This document shows, piece after piece, positions 8,466 to 16,263 of a DNA stretch of 64,000 nucleotides (positions within the stretch are counted from its first letter, which is position 1; each line of letters opens with the position of its first letter). The stretch covers positions 2,046,001 through 2,110,000 of the forward strand of contig NZ_CP118100.1 in the NCBI RefSeq assembly GCF_028747645.1. The letters are read 5' to 3'. Both the position numbers and the translations under genes were made by a program. The DNA comes from Microbacterium esteraromaticum (lineage in GTDB: Bacteria; Actinomycetota; Actinomycetes; Actinomycetales; Microbacteriaceae). The notes below the pieces were generated by a model. It searched no databases. It saw only the letters and a program-made list of their open reading frames with translations, and was not told where the DNA came from.

Positions 8466-8508
8466 GTCGGGCTGACAGGATTTGAACCTGCGACCCCTTG
8501 ACCCCCAG
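8466..8508. repeat. attL: 43-bp direct repeat, copy of the tRNA-Pro 3' half
   Basis: Identical over 43 bp to 16034-16076, which spans the tRNA-Pro sequence from the anticodon loop to the 3' end. The flanking bases differ on both sides in the two copies, which defines the core exactly. This is the classic footprint of tyrosine-recombinase insertion into a tRNA gene. Confidence 0.93.
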
Positions 8509-8706
8509 GCGTCCAGACGGCGTCGTCGAGACCGAAGTCCGCGTGATTCCGGGCCTCAGATCATGCAGCGTGACTCACGAGATGCATGAATTGCATGGTT
8601 CTGGTCCCCTTCTGGTCCCCCACTCGGAAGGCTCGGAAGTCGATGAATAGGACCGGATCTGGCACGACGCGACTCAGGAGCGCGGGGCCTATCTCGGCGC
8701 GCCGGC
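8509..8706. other. Left margin of island: no gene; tandem 11-bp repeat and shared 22-bp motif
   Basis: Two exact tandem copies of TTCTGGTCCCC lie at 8599-8620, a plausible remnant of integrase arm-binding sites. A 22-bp stretch at about 8538-8559 recurs with one change just before the right repeat (about 16008-16029). No coding potential is seen. Confidence 0.5.
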
Positions 8707-8976
8707 CTATACGTGCTTGCGAATCCACTCCCAAGTGTCCTTCGTCAGCCAGCCCTGACGATCCTGGCCTGAGACGTCGACGACAAACAGCCAGCCGCTG
8801 TCGTCCATCGCCCCTCGTAGGTGGGTGTACACGGCGTCTGCCGAGTTGTTGGATACCACAATCCATGTGGACTTCATCAAGTTTGCCCATGTGCCATAGG
8901 ACTTGATGCGTTCTATTAGCGACTCATAGTCCTGCCCCGGTGCGTTCAGGTCATAAGTGACCAGGTATGCGCTCAT
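8707..8976 (-). CDS. Cas2/SinR-like small protein
   Basis: 89 residues. The first strand MSAYLVTYDLNAPGQDY carries the Cas2-type YDL with the conserved Asp (D9), and the rest fits the ferredoxin-like fold of the SinR/Cas2-like family (STWIVVSNNSADAVYTHLRG, then GWLFVVDVSG). Cas2 homologues are metal-dependent nucleases or structural dimers; free-standing ones occur in defence islands. There is no CRISPR array or other cas gene in the window. An AGAGGAGA ribosome-binding site precedes ATG 8976, 28 nt after the OLD gene stop, so both genes are probably co-transcribed. Confidence 0.8.
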   Translation of the reverse strand: MSAYLVTYDLNAPGQDYESLIERIKSYGTWANLMKSTWIVVSNNSADAVYTHLRGAMDDSGWLFVVDVSGQDRQGWLTKDTWEWIRKHV

Positions 8977-9004
8977 GCATTCTCTCCTCTCGAAATTTCA
9001 CCAC

Positions 9005-11491
9005 TCACGCTTGGGAGACTGCCCCTGGGGCCGCGTCAACGGTTTCAGGCAAGCCAGCGTCGCCGGCGATCCCCGACGTTCCCTGTGCCGTGTCGGAACT
9101 GGGCGTGAAACTTACTGGCTCGTTGGCGGCTTTGCGCTTCCCGAGGTATGCGAGCGACCGAAGAGCGGTGTGAAGCTCTTCAATATCTTCGATGGCCTCG
9201 CGTGGGTCATCATCGAGGTGGAACCGAGGTCGCCATGAGCGCATCTCAGCCCGAACGTCTTCGGCTTCCTCGGAGTTGTCGAGTTGTCCAGAGATCTCCT
9301 CGATGAGAAGCAGGACGTGCTCGCGCGTTGCAGTGGAGACATGCTCACGCATGAACCGATCTCGCGCGCGGTTGATGCGGCTGGAGACGCGTTCGACGCT
9401 CTCGGCGCGAACCGCTGCTCGCTGTCTGACACCAAGAGCTGTGAACAGCTGACGGAAGTTCGTGGCCAACAGCTGGCGATCCTCCTCTTGCACCGCGTCG
9501 CTCGCGAGTTCTGTCAGAACACTCCGGGCAAAACCGATCTTGTTCAGTTCGAAGCTCTCCTGTGACGTGAGCTTGCGGATGGCTTGCTCCAGAGCGTCGA
9601 TCGTTCCTTTGGCTCCCGCTTTGGCCGGTGCTTCATCGAACACCGTGCCAGCGCTGAGTCCGAGCATCGAGATATCAATGTCGGGGACGAACTCAGCGCA
9701 GTAGCGGCTCGCAGCTGCGATCGCGATGTTGAACGGGATCAGATCTTCAATGGCGACCCTGCCGTGTGGGTTGTCGGTCGTGATGCCTTCGAGTTCTGCA
9801 TCGGATAGTTGAAGCACGAGGTTGTCCGCGATGAGTGCCTTGCGTCGAGCACCACCCTTTCGGATCGTTGCGCGGGCATCGTTGCCTGCTTTATCGCCGT
9901 CGAGCAGCGCGATCACCGCCGGCTGTTCGATGTCACGCCCTCGGGCCAGGTAGATCAGATACGGCACCTGGCTGACCCCGCCGGCAGGGACGAGGGTGAT
10001 GCGGTTGAGATCAAGCCTTTCGCGGTCGGGGGCGTTCTGACGTCCCAGCCAGCTCGAGATCCCCGCGAGCAATATCTGGTCGGACGGTCCTTCCAGCATG
10101 AGGTTGCAGGTGCCAATAAAGGCTGTCTCGCCCACGAAGCTCCCGAACGCAGATCTGAGGGGTTCGTAGTGGTTCTGCGCGACACTCGCGACGATGCGCG
10201 TACCTTCGTCGTGCTCGCCCTTTTCGAGTACTCGAATGCGCTCGGCGTGGTTCTTGTCGATCAGAAACGGCGAGTGCGTGACGTACAGGACTTGTACTGG
10301 AGCGCGGGCGTCGTCTTCGGGGTCCGCGAAGTCTGCGAACACTCTTAGGAGATCCTGTTGACCGGAACTCGATAGGAATCGGTCAGGCTCGTCCATCAGC
10401 AGGATCTCTGGTCGTCCGTCGCTCGGTGCTTCGTGGGCGAGGTACTGCACGAAGTAGCTTAGGAAGTACTTGAGGCCATCGCTTCTCTCGTCGAATCCAT
10501 AGGACCGTCCAGTCCGGTCCCGGATCATGAAGACCAGGTCGTACTCGAAGAGGGCGACGAACAACTCGAACTGACTGTCTTGCGTCCACCAGTGCGGGAA
10601 GTTAAGTGCCTTAGACAACTCGCTGTTGATCGTGTCGACGATGCTGTTCGCGTACCCGTTCTTGGTGCGAACTGCGTTCTGCAACTCCACGAACTGGGAA
10701 CGGTCGAGGCCCGCGACCTTGAGCAACAGATCAGCAGCGAGATGGTATTTCTTGAGTTCCTCTTCGTTGATTGATGTCGAGGTCTTGAAGGATGTCGAGA
10801 TCTCGTTCGCCTGGCTGACGACGGAGTCTTTCGAGTCAAACCAGTTGGAGTTGTTCGTGAAGGCATCCCAGATGCTGCGAAGCACGCTGCGTCCGACAGC
10901 TGCCGTCGCTTTGCCTGTGGCCAGGAACTCCAGGGGGACGCTATCTGGCAGGGGCACATCGGCGTCGATGTTGAACGGCGCTGGAAGACCGGCTTCGTTC
11001 AAGAGCGTCGGCTTCTTGACATGACTGGGTTCCAGCCACTGATCCCCGCGATGAGCATAAAGACGAAGTTGCGGGGTCGTGTTCATCCGGAAAATGGCAA
11101 CACGATCAGTTCCGCTGAGTCCCGTCTCGCCCGTTGCTTCCTCGATTGCTTTGATGTCAGCGTCACTGATGTCTCGGAACTCAGCCCCGAACTCTGGTCG
11201 AATGAGTGTCTTGTCGACGGAGAAGAACGGCGAGTAACGGCAGAAATCGCTTCTCTCGTATCCTTCGCCGGTCAGCGCCGCGCGCACGGCGGCGAGTACC
11301 TGGCTCTTGCCTGACTCGTTGCCGCCGACGACAGTAGTGATCTGATCTTCCAGGCGCAGCCGAACGAACGGGTACTGCGCTCCGGAAGGTGTGCCGTCCC
11401 ATGGGTCCGGGCGGTAGTTCGGGTTGGACAGTCGAACGTAGTCATAGTTCAGCGAGCGGAAGAACCTAGCGTAAACGGCGGTGAGCTTCAT
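9005..11491 (-). CDS. OLD-family ATP-dependent endonuclease (AAA ATPase plus TOPRIM)
   Basis: 828 residues. Walker A GGNESGKS at 56-63, Walker B ILLMDEPD at 363-370, and switch-His THSPFL at 405-410 form an ABC/SMC-like ATPase. A TOPRIM nuclease domain follows, with LMLEGPSD (acidic E467) and LLDGDKAGND (D531, D533). OLD nucleases are phage-defence effectors, alone or with partners. Here the downstream partner is a Cas2/SinR-like gene. AAGG lies 8 nt before ATG 11491. An IS element begins only 50 bp upstream and is transcribed in the same direction, so it has probably altered the promoter. Confidence 0.88.
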   Translation of the reverse strand: MKLTAVYARFFRSLNYDYVRLSNPNYRPDPWDGTPSGAQYPFVRLRLEDQITTVVGGNESGKSQVLAAVRAALTGEGYERSDFCRYSPFFSVDKTLIRPEFGAEFRDISDADIKAIEEATGETGLSGTDRVAIFRMNTTPQLRLYAHRGDQWLEPSHVKKPTLLNEAGLPAPFNIDADVPLPDSVPLEFLATGKATAAVGRSVLRSIWDAFTNNSNWFDSKDSVVSQANEISTSFKTSTSINEEELKKYHLAADLLLKVAGLDRSQFVELQNAVRTKNGYANSIVDTINSELSKALNFPHWWTQDSQFELFVALFEYDLVFMIRDRTGRSYGFDERSDGLKYFLSYFVQYLAHEAPSDGRPEILLMDEPDRFLSSSGQQDLLRVFADFADPEDDARAPVQVLYVTHSPFLIDKNHAERIRVLEKGEHDEGTRIVASVAQNHYEPLRSAFGSFVGETAFIGTCNLMLEGPSDQILLAGISSWLGRQNAPDRERLDLNRITLVPAGGVSQVPYLIYLARGRDIEQPAVIALLDGDKAGNDARATIRKGGARRKALIADNLVLQLSDAELEGITTDNPHGRVAIEDLIPFNIAIAAASRYCAEFVPDIDISMLGLSAGTVFDEAPAKAGAKGTIDALEQAIRKLTSQESFELNKIGFARSVLTELASDAVQEEDRQLLATNFRQLFTALGVRQRAAVRAESVERVSSRINRARDRFMREHVSTATREHVLLLIEEISGQLDNSEEAEDVRAEMRSWRPRFHLDDDPREAIEDIEELHTALRSLAYLGKRKAANEPVSFTPSSDTAQGTSGIAGDAGLPETVDAAPGAVSQA

Positions 11492-11541
11492 TGCGTCAGC
11501 CTTTCGGGGCGGGGGTCGAGATGTGAGGAGTTGTCTTAGCC

Positions 11542-11564
11542 TGATTCGCTCTGAGTTTCGTTCC
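11542..11564. repeat. Left terminal inverted repeat of the IS3-family element
   Basis: 23 bp beginning TGATTCGCTCTGAG; matches the inverted right end at 22 of 23 positions. Confidence 0.9.
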
Positions 11565-12490
11565 TATCGGGCGGCTTGGGAGACGGGTGTTCCCAAGGGT
11601 CTGTCGAGGCCAGCGTAGTAGTCGGCTTCGACCTCGGCGGGGGTACGCATGTCGAGTTCTCCGTGGAGGCGCTGGTTGTTCCACCCCCACACGTACTCGA
11701 GTGTCGCGAGTTCGACCTGCTCGACCGTGCGACACGGGCCGCGGCGACGGATCAACTCGGTCTTGTAGAGCCCGTTGATGGCCTCGGCCATCGCGTTGTC
11801 GAAACTGTCGCCGACGGTTCCGGTCGACGGCGTCGCGCCGAGCTCCTCGATGCGATCCGTGTAGACCACGGCGAGGTAGTTCGCCCCGTGGTCAGCGTGA
11901 TGGACAAGTGCGTGGAGGTTCCCGTCCGCGGCCCACGCCGCCATGTTCAACGCTTGGAGCGGCAGGATGTCGGCTTTGAGCGTCGCGGCGACGTTCCATC
12001 CGACAATGCGGCGGGAGAGCACATCGGTGACGAACGCGACGTAAGCGAACCCGGACCACGTCGCGACATAGGTCACGTCCGCGACCCAGAGCCTGCGGGG
12101 TGCGTCGGCGGTGAACCTGCGTTGCACGAGATCCCTCGGCTTCTCGTGCAACGGGTCGGACTTCGTGGTGAAGACCTTCTTCGACCGTTTCACCCCGCGA
12201 ACACCCGCGATCCGCATCAGCTGGCCGGTCTGATCCCGACCGATCACCCAGCCCTGCCGCCGCAGTAGCGCATGCATCTTCCGGACCCCGTAGACGCCGT
12301 AGTTCTCCGCATGCAGCCGCACGATCTCCGGGATCAACAGCTCGTCCCGCAGCTGCCGCGCTGACGCGGGACGCGCTTTCGCAGCCCGGTATCCGCGAGC
12401 GGTGAGGAACCCCACCTCGGCTTGCCGCATCACACGGCAGACGAGCTCGACCCCGAAACGATCACGCATCTTGTCGACGAACGCGATCAT
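11564..12490 (-). CDS. IS3-family transposase OrfB (rve/DDE integrase core)
   Basis: 308 residues, with an HTH_21 region at about 50-105 and a DDE core: first Asp in LWVADVTYVATW, second Asp in the HHADHGANYL region, and Glu in the SFDNAMAEAINGLYK helix. Its ATG overlaps the OrfA stop as ATGA. Read in its own frame upstream of the ATG, the sequence continues without stop into the OrfA 3' end, so a -1 frameshift (GTTTTTC lies nearby) would give an OrfAB fusion as in other IS3 elements. Confidence 0.92.
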   Translation of the reverse strand: MIAFVDKMRDRFGVELVCRVMRQAEVGFLTARGYRAAKARPASARQLRDELLIPEIVRLHAENYGVYGVRKMHALLRRQGWVIGRDQTGQLMRIAGVRGVKRSKKVFTTKSDPLHEKPRDLVQRRFTADAPRRLWVADVTYVATWSGFAYVAFVTDVLSRRIVGWNVAATLKADILPLQALNMAAWAADGNLHALVHHADHGANYLAVVYTDRIEELGATPSTGTVGDSFDNAMAEAINGLYKTELIRRRGPCRTVEQVELATLEYVWGWNNQRLHGELDMRTPAEVEADYYAGLDRPLGTPVSQAAR

Positions 12491-12801
12491 CTCGACGAGG
12501 GGCGGCCGAGCTCGGTCGCGAAAAACACGCTCGCGGACCGGAGGATCTCGTTCGCCTTCTCCAACTCGGCGATCTGCTTCTTCAACCGCTTAATCTCCGC
12601 CTGCGCCTCGCTCGAGGTCCCCGGCTGGCGGCCCTCGTCAACGTCGAGGCGCTTCTTCCACAATCGCAGCGTCTCGGGATTGATGCCGAGCTTGGCTGCG
12701 ACGTGCGTGATCGCGGCGTGATCGGTCTTGTGATCGGGGCGAGCCTCGCTCAACATCCGCAACGCGCGCTGACGGAACTCGTCCGGATACGGTCCTGGCA
12801 T
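12487..12801 (-). CDS. IS3-family transposase OrfA (HTH)
   Basis: 104 residues starting MPGPYPDEFRQRALRM, with a helix-turn-helix (AAKLGINPETLRLWKK) and a C-terminal leucine-zipper-like coil (EIKRLKKQIAELEKANEIL) ending in ASVFFATEL. GGAGG sits 8 nt before ATG 12801, which decides this start over an in-frame TTG at 12816. It binds the IS ends and is the N-terminal part of the frameshifted transposase. Confidence 0.92.
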   Translation of the reverse strand: MPGPYPDEFRQRALRMLSEARPDHKTDHAAITHVAAKLGINPETLRLWKKRLDVDEGRQPGTSSEAQAEIKRLKKQIAELEKANEILRSASVFFATELGRPSSR

Positions 12802-12827
12802 GAATCCATCCTCCAAAAGGAAAGGAC

Positions 12828-12850
12828 GGAACGAAACTCAGGGCGAATCA
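12828..12850. repeat. Right terminal inverted repeat of the IS3-family element
   Basis: 23 bp; the inverse complement begins TGATTCGCCCTGAG and differs from the left end at one position. Confidence 0.9.
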
Positions 12851-12852
12851 GG

Positions 12853-13212
12853 GTACCGATCCTCCGGTTGGAGCCCGTACTCCGACGCATGACCGACGGC
12901 CGCGAACATGATCAGCCGCTGCTCCGAGGGCCCCGGGGCGGGGTCGTCACTACGGGAACGCTCTCGCGAGCAACCGACTGGACCAATTTGGTGCAAAGCC
13001 TCGGCCACCCCGGTCTGCAACGACATGACCTCAGGCACGCAGGTGTCACATGGTTCGCCAACGCCGGCGTCCCGCTTCACGTGGTCCGTGACATCCTCGG
13101 ACACGCCTCGATCGAGACGACCAAGGGCTACTTGCACACCGACACCTCGGAACTCACCCTCGCCATGGAACGAACGAACCGCCATCTCGGCAGTCCCGAG
13201 CTATGCGGCTGA
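12853..13212 (+). pseudogene. Tyrosine-recombinase remnant A (C-terminal catalytic part)
   Basis: About 119 codons beginning directly at the IS right end. The frame reads LRRMTDGREHDQPLLRGPRG, then LQRHDLRHAGVTWFANAGVP, and LGHASIETTKGYLHTD. The HxLRH box, the LGH box and the catalytic Tyr are present. The N-terminal domain and the first catalytic Arg are gone, not found left of the IS either. A start codon exists only inside the IS, so this is a non-functional fragment. Confidence 0.85.
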
Positions 13213-13340
13213 TGGTCGCGGAGCGCGCCGTAGCGACGTCGAACTGTTCGGCAGGCCACCGCGTGCTCGCTCAACCGGCTGATGATGATCATCGAGCGCG
13301 CCTAGTGGCTTCCAGTCAGGACACCCACCCTCGAGGGTAA

Positions 13341-14891
13341 CTAATCCGACGCTGGCGAATCCCCGTTGATCTCGGTCACGTCCTCGGTGAAGGCTTCGAG
13401 CGCGAGGAACGGGGGCAGATCGTCCGCCGGATTGCCCGACAGAAGCATAGGCATCCCGTCGCGCGCCTCGCCCGCTTCCAGCGCGAACATGTCGAGCTGA
13501 GGTTGGCCGTTGTCTACCTCGTATTGCAGGAACTCTTCGATGCCTTCACACACGTCGTCGGGCACATCGACCACGAGCGGGATCGTCGTCATGAGCAGGT
13601 CGGCCATGCGCACCTTGCTCTGCGTCTTGCCGGTCCCCGACCGCTCGGGCAGGTCGACGGTCACGCGCCCGGTTCGCGAACCCGCGATCGCCTGGGCCAC
13701 CTCTGCTGAGCCGCCAAACGTCGCGGACACGCCGCGTAGGCGCTCCGTGCTGATCGCGCCCTCGTCGTTCTTGACACTGATGTGGTCAGGGCCGGAGTGG
13801 ATGGTCACTTCCACCAAGTCGGTACTCCTCGCGCGGTCGATGAACGCGTCCACGGACACCGCCGCCGCTGCTTCCTCATCCACGTCGCGGAGGTCCGTCT
13901 TCGCGCTCCCGAGCACCGCGAACAGCTTCGGTGCCTCGAACGTGATGTGACTACCGCGCTTGTTCCAGCCAAAGCGTGCCCCGGCGGCAGGCTCATCGAG
14001 CCCGAGCGGGTCCGGCTTGACGACGGTGGCTCGCGCGGGAATGACATCGAGATTGGCTTGGATGAGGCTCTCGATGTTGGCCTGTGCTGCCGCGAAGTCG
14101 AGGCTCTCCAGGTCGGCTAACGTGAGCCCGCGCCCCACTCGTCGCCAGAAGTCGCGGTCATCGGTGCGCATGTACTTGACGAGGTAGCTCAGCGACTCGG
14201 TATTAAGCCGCCCGGACACGTCCGCCTTGCCGGGGAAGGTCGAGAGAGACCCCTCGCTCCCCTCCCAGACCGCCTGGAGCACGCGGTTCATACGCCACGC
14301 CTGCTGCCCCTGTAACCGGTTACTGATGGTCTGCACAGCCTCGGCTGTTCCGCCCGACTCGACCTCGGCGGCTGCGACGAACCCACGCTGAACCACGTCA
14401 GCAAGTTCGACTGCCTCATCACCGACGAACGAGCCCCGCCCACCCTGTGCCAAGGCATTGCTGAGCATGTTGGCGGTCGAGTCGTCCTTCTTCCGGTCGA
14501 TCAGCCTCTCCAGCGCGGCGGGCTCTGTGAACATCGCATCGCTGTCCCCGATCACCTCGTCCACATGGGGCTTGGCCTCGACGGACTCTGCGGGCGTTAG
14601 ACCGAAGATGAGCGGATCTGTGGAGTCGATGAGCGCCACGTCATCCACAAGCGCATCGAGGTCGTAGGCCATGCGCAGGTACACCCGGCGCGAGCTTGCG
14701 TCCGGCCACGTCATGACGAAGTCGGGCGCGAAGGTGTGGTTGAAGTAGTCTGTTCGCTTCACCCGGGCGGTCGAGTCGAGCGCAGTCAGCTCCTTAGCTA
14801 CTGCATCCTTGACCCGGAGGATGGACTCGCTGGGAGAAGGGTCGAACAGGCCGTCGTGAATGAGGGCGGCGAAGGCGGATACGTCAGCCAT
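13341..14891 (-). CDS. Unrecognised 516-aa island protein, coupled to a nuclease-like gene
   Basis: 516 residues from ATG 14891, which overlaps the upstream stop as TGATG, so translation is coupled. I recognise no family. Visible features: an N-terminal DYFNHTFAPDFVMTW block (48-62) followed by strand RRVYLRM, a mixed helical middle, a strand-rich part around 330-440, and an acidic C-terminus. No Walker, DEAD-box, methyltransferase, TIR or HEPN motif and no membrane segment is evident. By location and coupling it is probably the partner or sensor of the PD-(D/E)xK-like protein. The frame stays open upstream of ATG 14891, but there it overlaps the partner gene. Confidence 0.7.
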   Translation of the reverse strand: MADVSAFAALIHDGLFDPSPSESILRVKDAVAKELTALDSTARVKRTDYFNHTFAPDFVMTWPDASSRRVYLRMAYDLDALVDDVALIDSTDPLIFGLTPAESVEAKPHVDEVIGDSDAMFTEPAALERLIDRKKDDSTANMLSNALAQGGRGSFVGDEAVELADVVQRGFVAAAEVESGGTAEAVQTISNRLQGQQAWRMNRVLQAVWEGSEGSLSTFPGKADVSGRLNTESLSYLVKYMRTDDRDFWRRVGRGLTLADLESLDFAAAQANIESLIQANLDVIPARATVVKPDPLGLDEPAAGARFGWNKRGSHITFEAPKLFAVLGSAKTDLRDVDEEAAAAVSVDAFIDRARSTDLVEVTIHSGPDHISVKNDEGAISTERLRGVSATFGGSAEVAQAIAGSRTGRVTVDLPERSGTGKTQSKVRMADLLMTTIPLVVDVPDDVCEGIEEFLQYEVDNGQPQLDMFALEAGEARDGMPMLLSGNPADDLPPFLALEAFTEDVTEINGDSPASD

Positions 14892-15496
14892 CACTCCCCC
14901 TTCCTGGTCTCGTAAGCCTCGATGACGCTCCGGTGCTCCTTCGAGATGACTAGCGTCTCCTGCTTCGTCGAGAGGATGACAAGCCACAGTCTGCTCGCCA
15001 CTGCCGACACCACGCCTTCGTCCACGAGGGCTGCGGCTTCCGCCTCGTCGTCGGTCCCGAACACCCTCTCGCGGTGCTTGAGGACGTGGGCACGAACGTA
15101 GTCCGCCGTGGTCAGCTTCGGCCAGTCCGTGATGGAGTGAGGGCTCCACGCGATCCACATGAAGTGGTCAGCCCGGGACGGCATCTTGTCGTAAGCGACG
15201 TAGCACTGCGCGAGAAACTTCGAGTAGTGCTTCGGCAGGTCACTGGGCTCGGCGTAGTTCTTCGACTCAGCGAAGAATTCGTGGCCGTCGTAGTCGCCGT
15301 ACTTGAGCGTGCCGCCGAGGTCGAACGAGAAGTTCTGCCCACCGTGAGGCCACGCGAAGGTCAGCTTCGCGACGGCGGGAGGGTTGGGATTTACCCACTG
15401 CGCGTTGACGCGCGTGGTTGACTCCAGCCACCGCTTCGCGCGCTGGGCACCGTCCGCGCCCTTGGCCTGAGCCGACTCCCCTTCGATTCGGGTCAT
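14891..15496 (-). CDS. Probable PD-(D/E)xK nuclease-fold protein
   Basis: 201 residues. A helix with GADGAQRAKRWLES (13-26) is followed by a strand with Asp (FSFDLGGTL, D59) and then EFFAESKNY with E77-S-K79, the spacing and form of a PD-(D/E)xK active site. A polar helix (SDLPKHYSKFLAQCYVAY) follows. Restriction-endonuclease-like proteins of this size cleave DNA, often with a partner. It is first in a two-gene unit with the 516-aa protein. Specificity and activity are not shown; the assignment rests on the active-site pattern only. Confidence 0.62.
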   Translation of the reverse strand: MTRIEGESAQAKGADGAQRAKRWLESTTRVNAQWVNPNPPAVAKLTFAWPHGGQNFSFDLGGTLKYGDYDGHEFFAESKNYAEPSDLPKHYSKFLAQCYVAYDKMPSRADHFMWIAWSPHSITDWPKLTTADYVRAHVLKHRERVFGTDDEAEAAALVDEGVVSAVASRLWLVILSTKQETLVISKEHRSVIEAYETRKGE

Positions 15497-15661
15497 GATC
15501 CGTACATTAGCGAAGTCTCATCTACCGACCGCGCATTGCGACGCGACAGCCGGTGTCGGGTGTGCTTCCGACCTGCAAGCAACGCAGAATCGGCCCCAAC
15601 CGCAGTCGTCTCACCCCTAGGTCAATGCCCGCCCGGGGTGTCGAGGTCCCCTGACTCCGGC

Positions 15662-15766
15662 GACGTACCCCTCCACATCGTCACCGACCTCCTCGGGTGC
15701 GCCTCGATCGAGACGACCAAGAGCTAGGTGCACACCGAAACCACCGAGCTCGCGCTCGACGCTGCA
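15662..15766 (+). pseudogene. Tyrosine-recombinase remnant B, catalytic Tyr codon changed to TAG
   Basis: A short fragment (DVPLHIVTDLLGCASIETTK) homologous to the C-terminus of remnant A. The catalytic Tyr codon TAC of remnant A is TAG here (15725-15727), and the LGH His is Cys. The same frame resumes after the stop (VHTETTELALDA). It is a dead copy from an earlier element. Confidence 0.75.
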
Positions 15767-16016
15767 CGGCTTGCGGCACATGCACTCGTCGCTGCTGCTC
15801 GCGAGCGGCGCCGACATCGCGCTCGTGTCGAAGCGGCTCGGTCATTCGTCGATCTCGGTCACGAGCGACATCTACACGCACCTGATCGGCGATGCCGCTC
15901 GGCGTGCTGCCGAGAGCGCTTCAGCGCTCGTCCCGCGAGCAACTGCACAACGGGTGCACAACCACGGCACGGCGGCGGATACGACAGAGGCTCGGAACCT
16001 CGCGACTTCCGCGTGA
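15762..16016 (+). pseudogene. Tyrosine-recombinase remnant C, next to attR
   Basis: About 84 codons: LHGLRHMHSSLLLASGADI, then LGHSSISVTSDIYTHLIGD, and a tail ending ARNLATSA. The HGLRH and LGH boxes and the catalytic Tyr (DIYTH) are intact, but the N-terminal three quarters are missing. It ends 17 nt before the right repeat, the usual place of an integrase gene relative to its att site, so it is the likeliest remnant of this island's own integrase. It is fused in sequence to remnant B. Confidence 0.82.
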
Positions 16017-16033
16017 TTCCGAGCCTCAATGTG

Positions 16034-16108
<75 letters not shown>

Positions 16109-16263
16109 TGGACGACCGCGCTTTCGCGCAGGCAACTCCCCTATCCTAGCCGACGCGAACGGGCCTCGCGAACCAGGCGCACACCTTGGTGTTTTCCGGG
16201 CGTGGCGCGCACGAGGGGCACGGGATGATTGCCGATGTCCGACGCCCGGCGTAGCGTGCGAAC

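Larger units (their letters stand above)
11542..12850 (-). mobile_element. IS3-family insertion sequence, complete
   Basis: A 1,309-bp element with 23-bp terminal inverted repeats (one mismatch), TG/CA ends, and two transposase frames in -1 relation. The 3-bp flanks (GCC on the left, GGG on the right) do not match, so there is no target duplication. The right end abuts a 5'-truncated integrase gene, so flanking DNA was probably lost by IS-mediated deletion or recombination after insertion. Confidence 0.9.

Noticed and set aside
8707..8976. Genuine CRISPR Cas2
   Set aside because: No cas1 or repeat array in the window; the protein fits the SinR/Cas2-like group instead.
11492..11541. Second, older IS end or att site before the OLD gene
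   Set aside because: Only 50 bp with no repeat matching any other island end.
12703..13212. Integrase remnant A with a start inside the IS
   Set aside because: The first 50 codons are antisense to IS OrfA; similarity to integrases begins only at the IS end.
13341..15158. 605-residue version of the island's unknown protein
   Set aside because: The upstream extension overlaps the nuclease-like gene; the TGATG overlap at 14891 gives the natural start.
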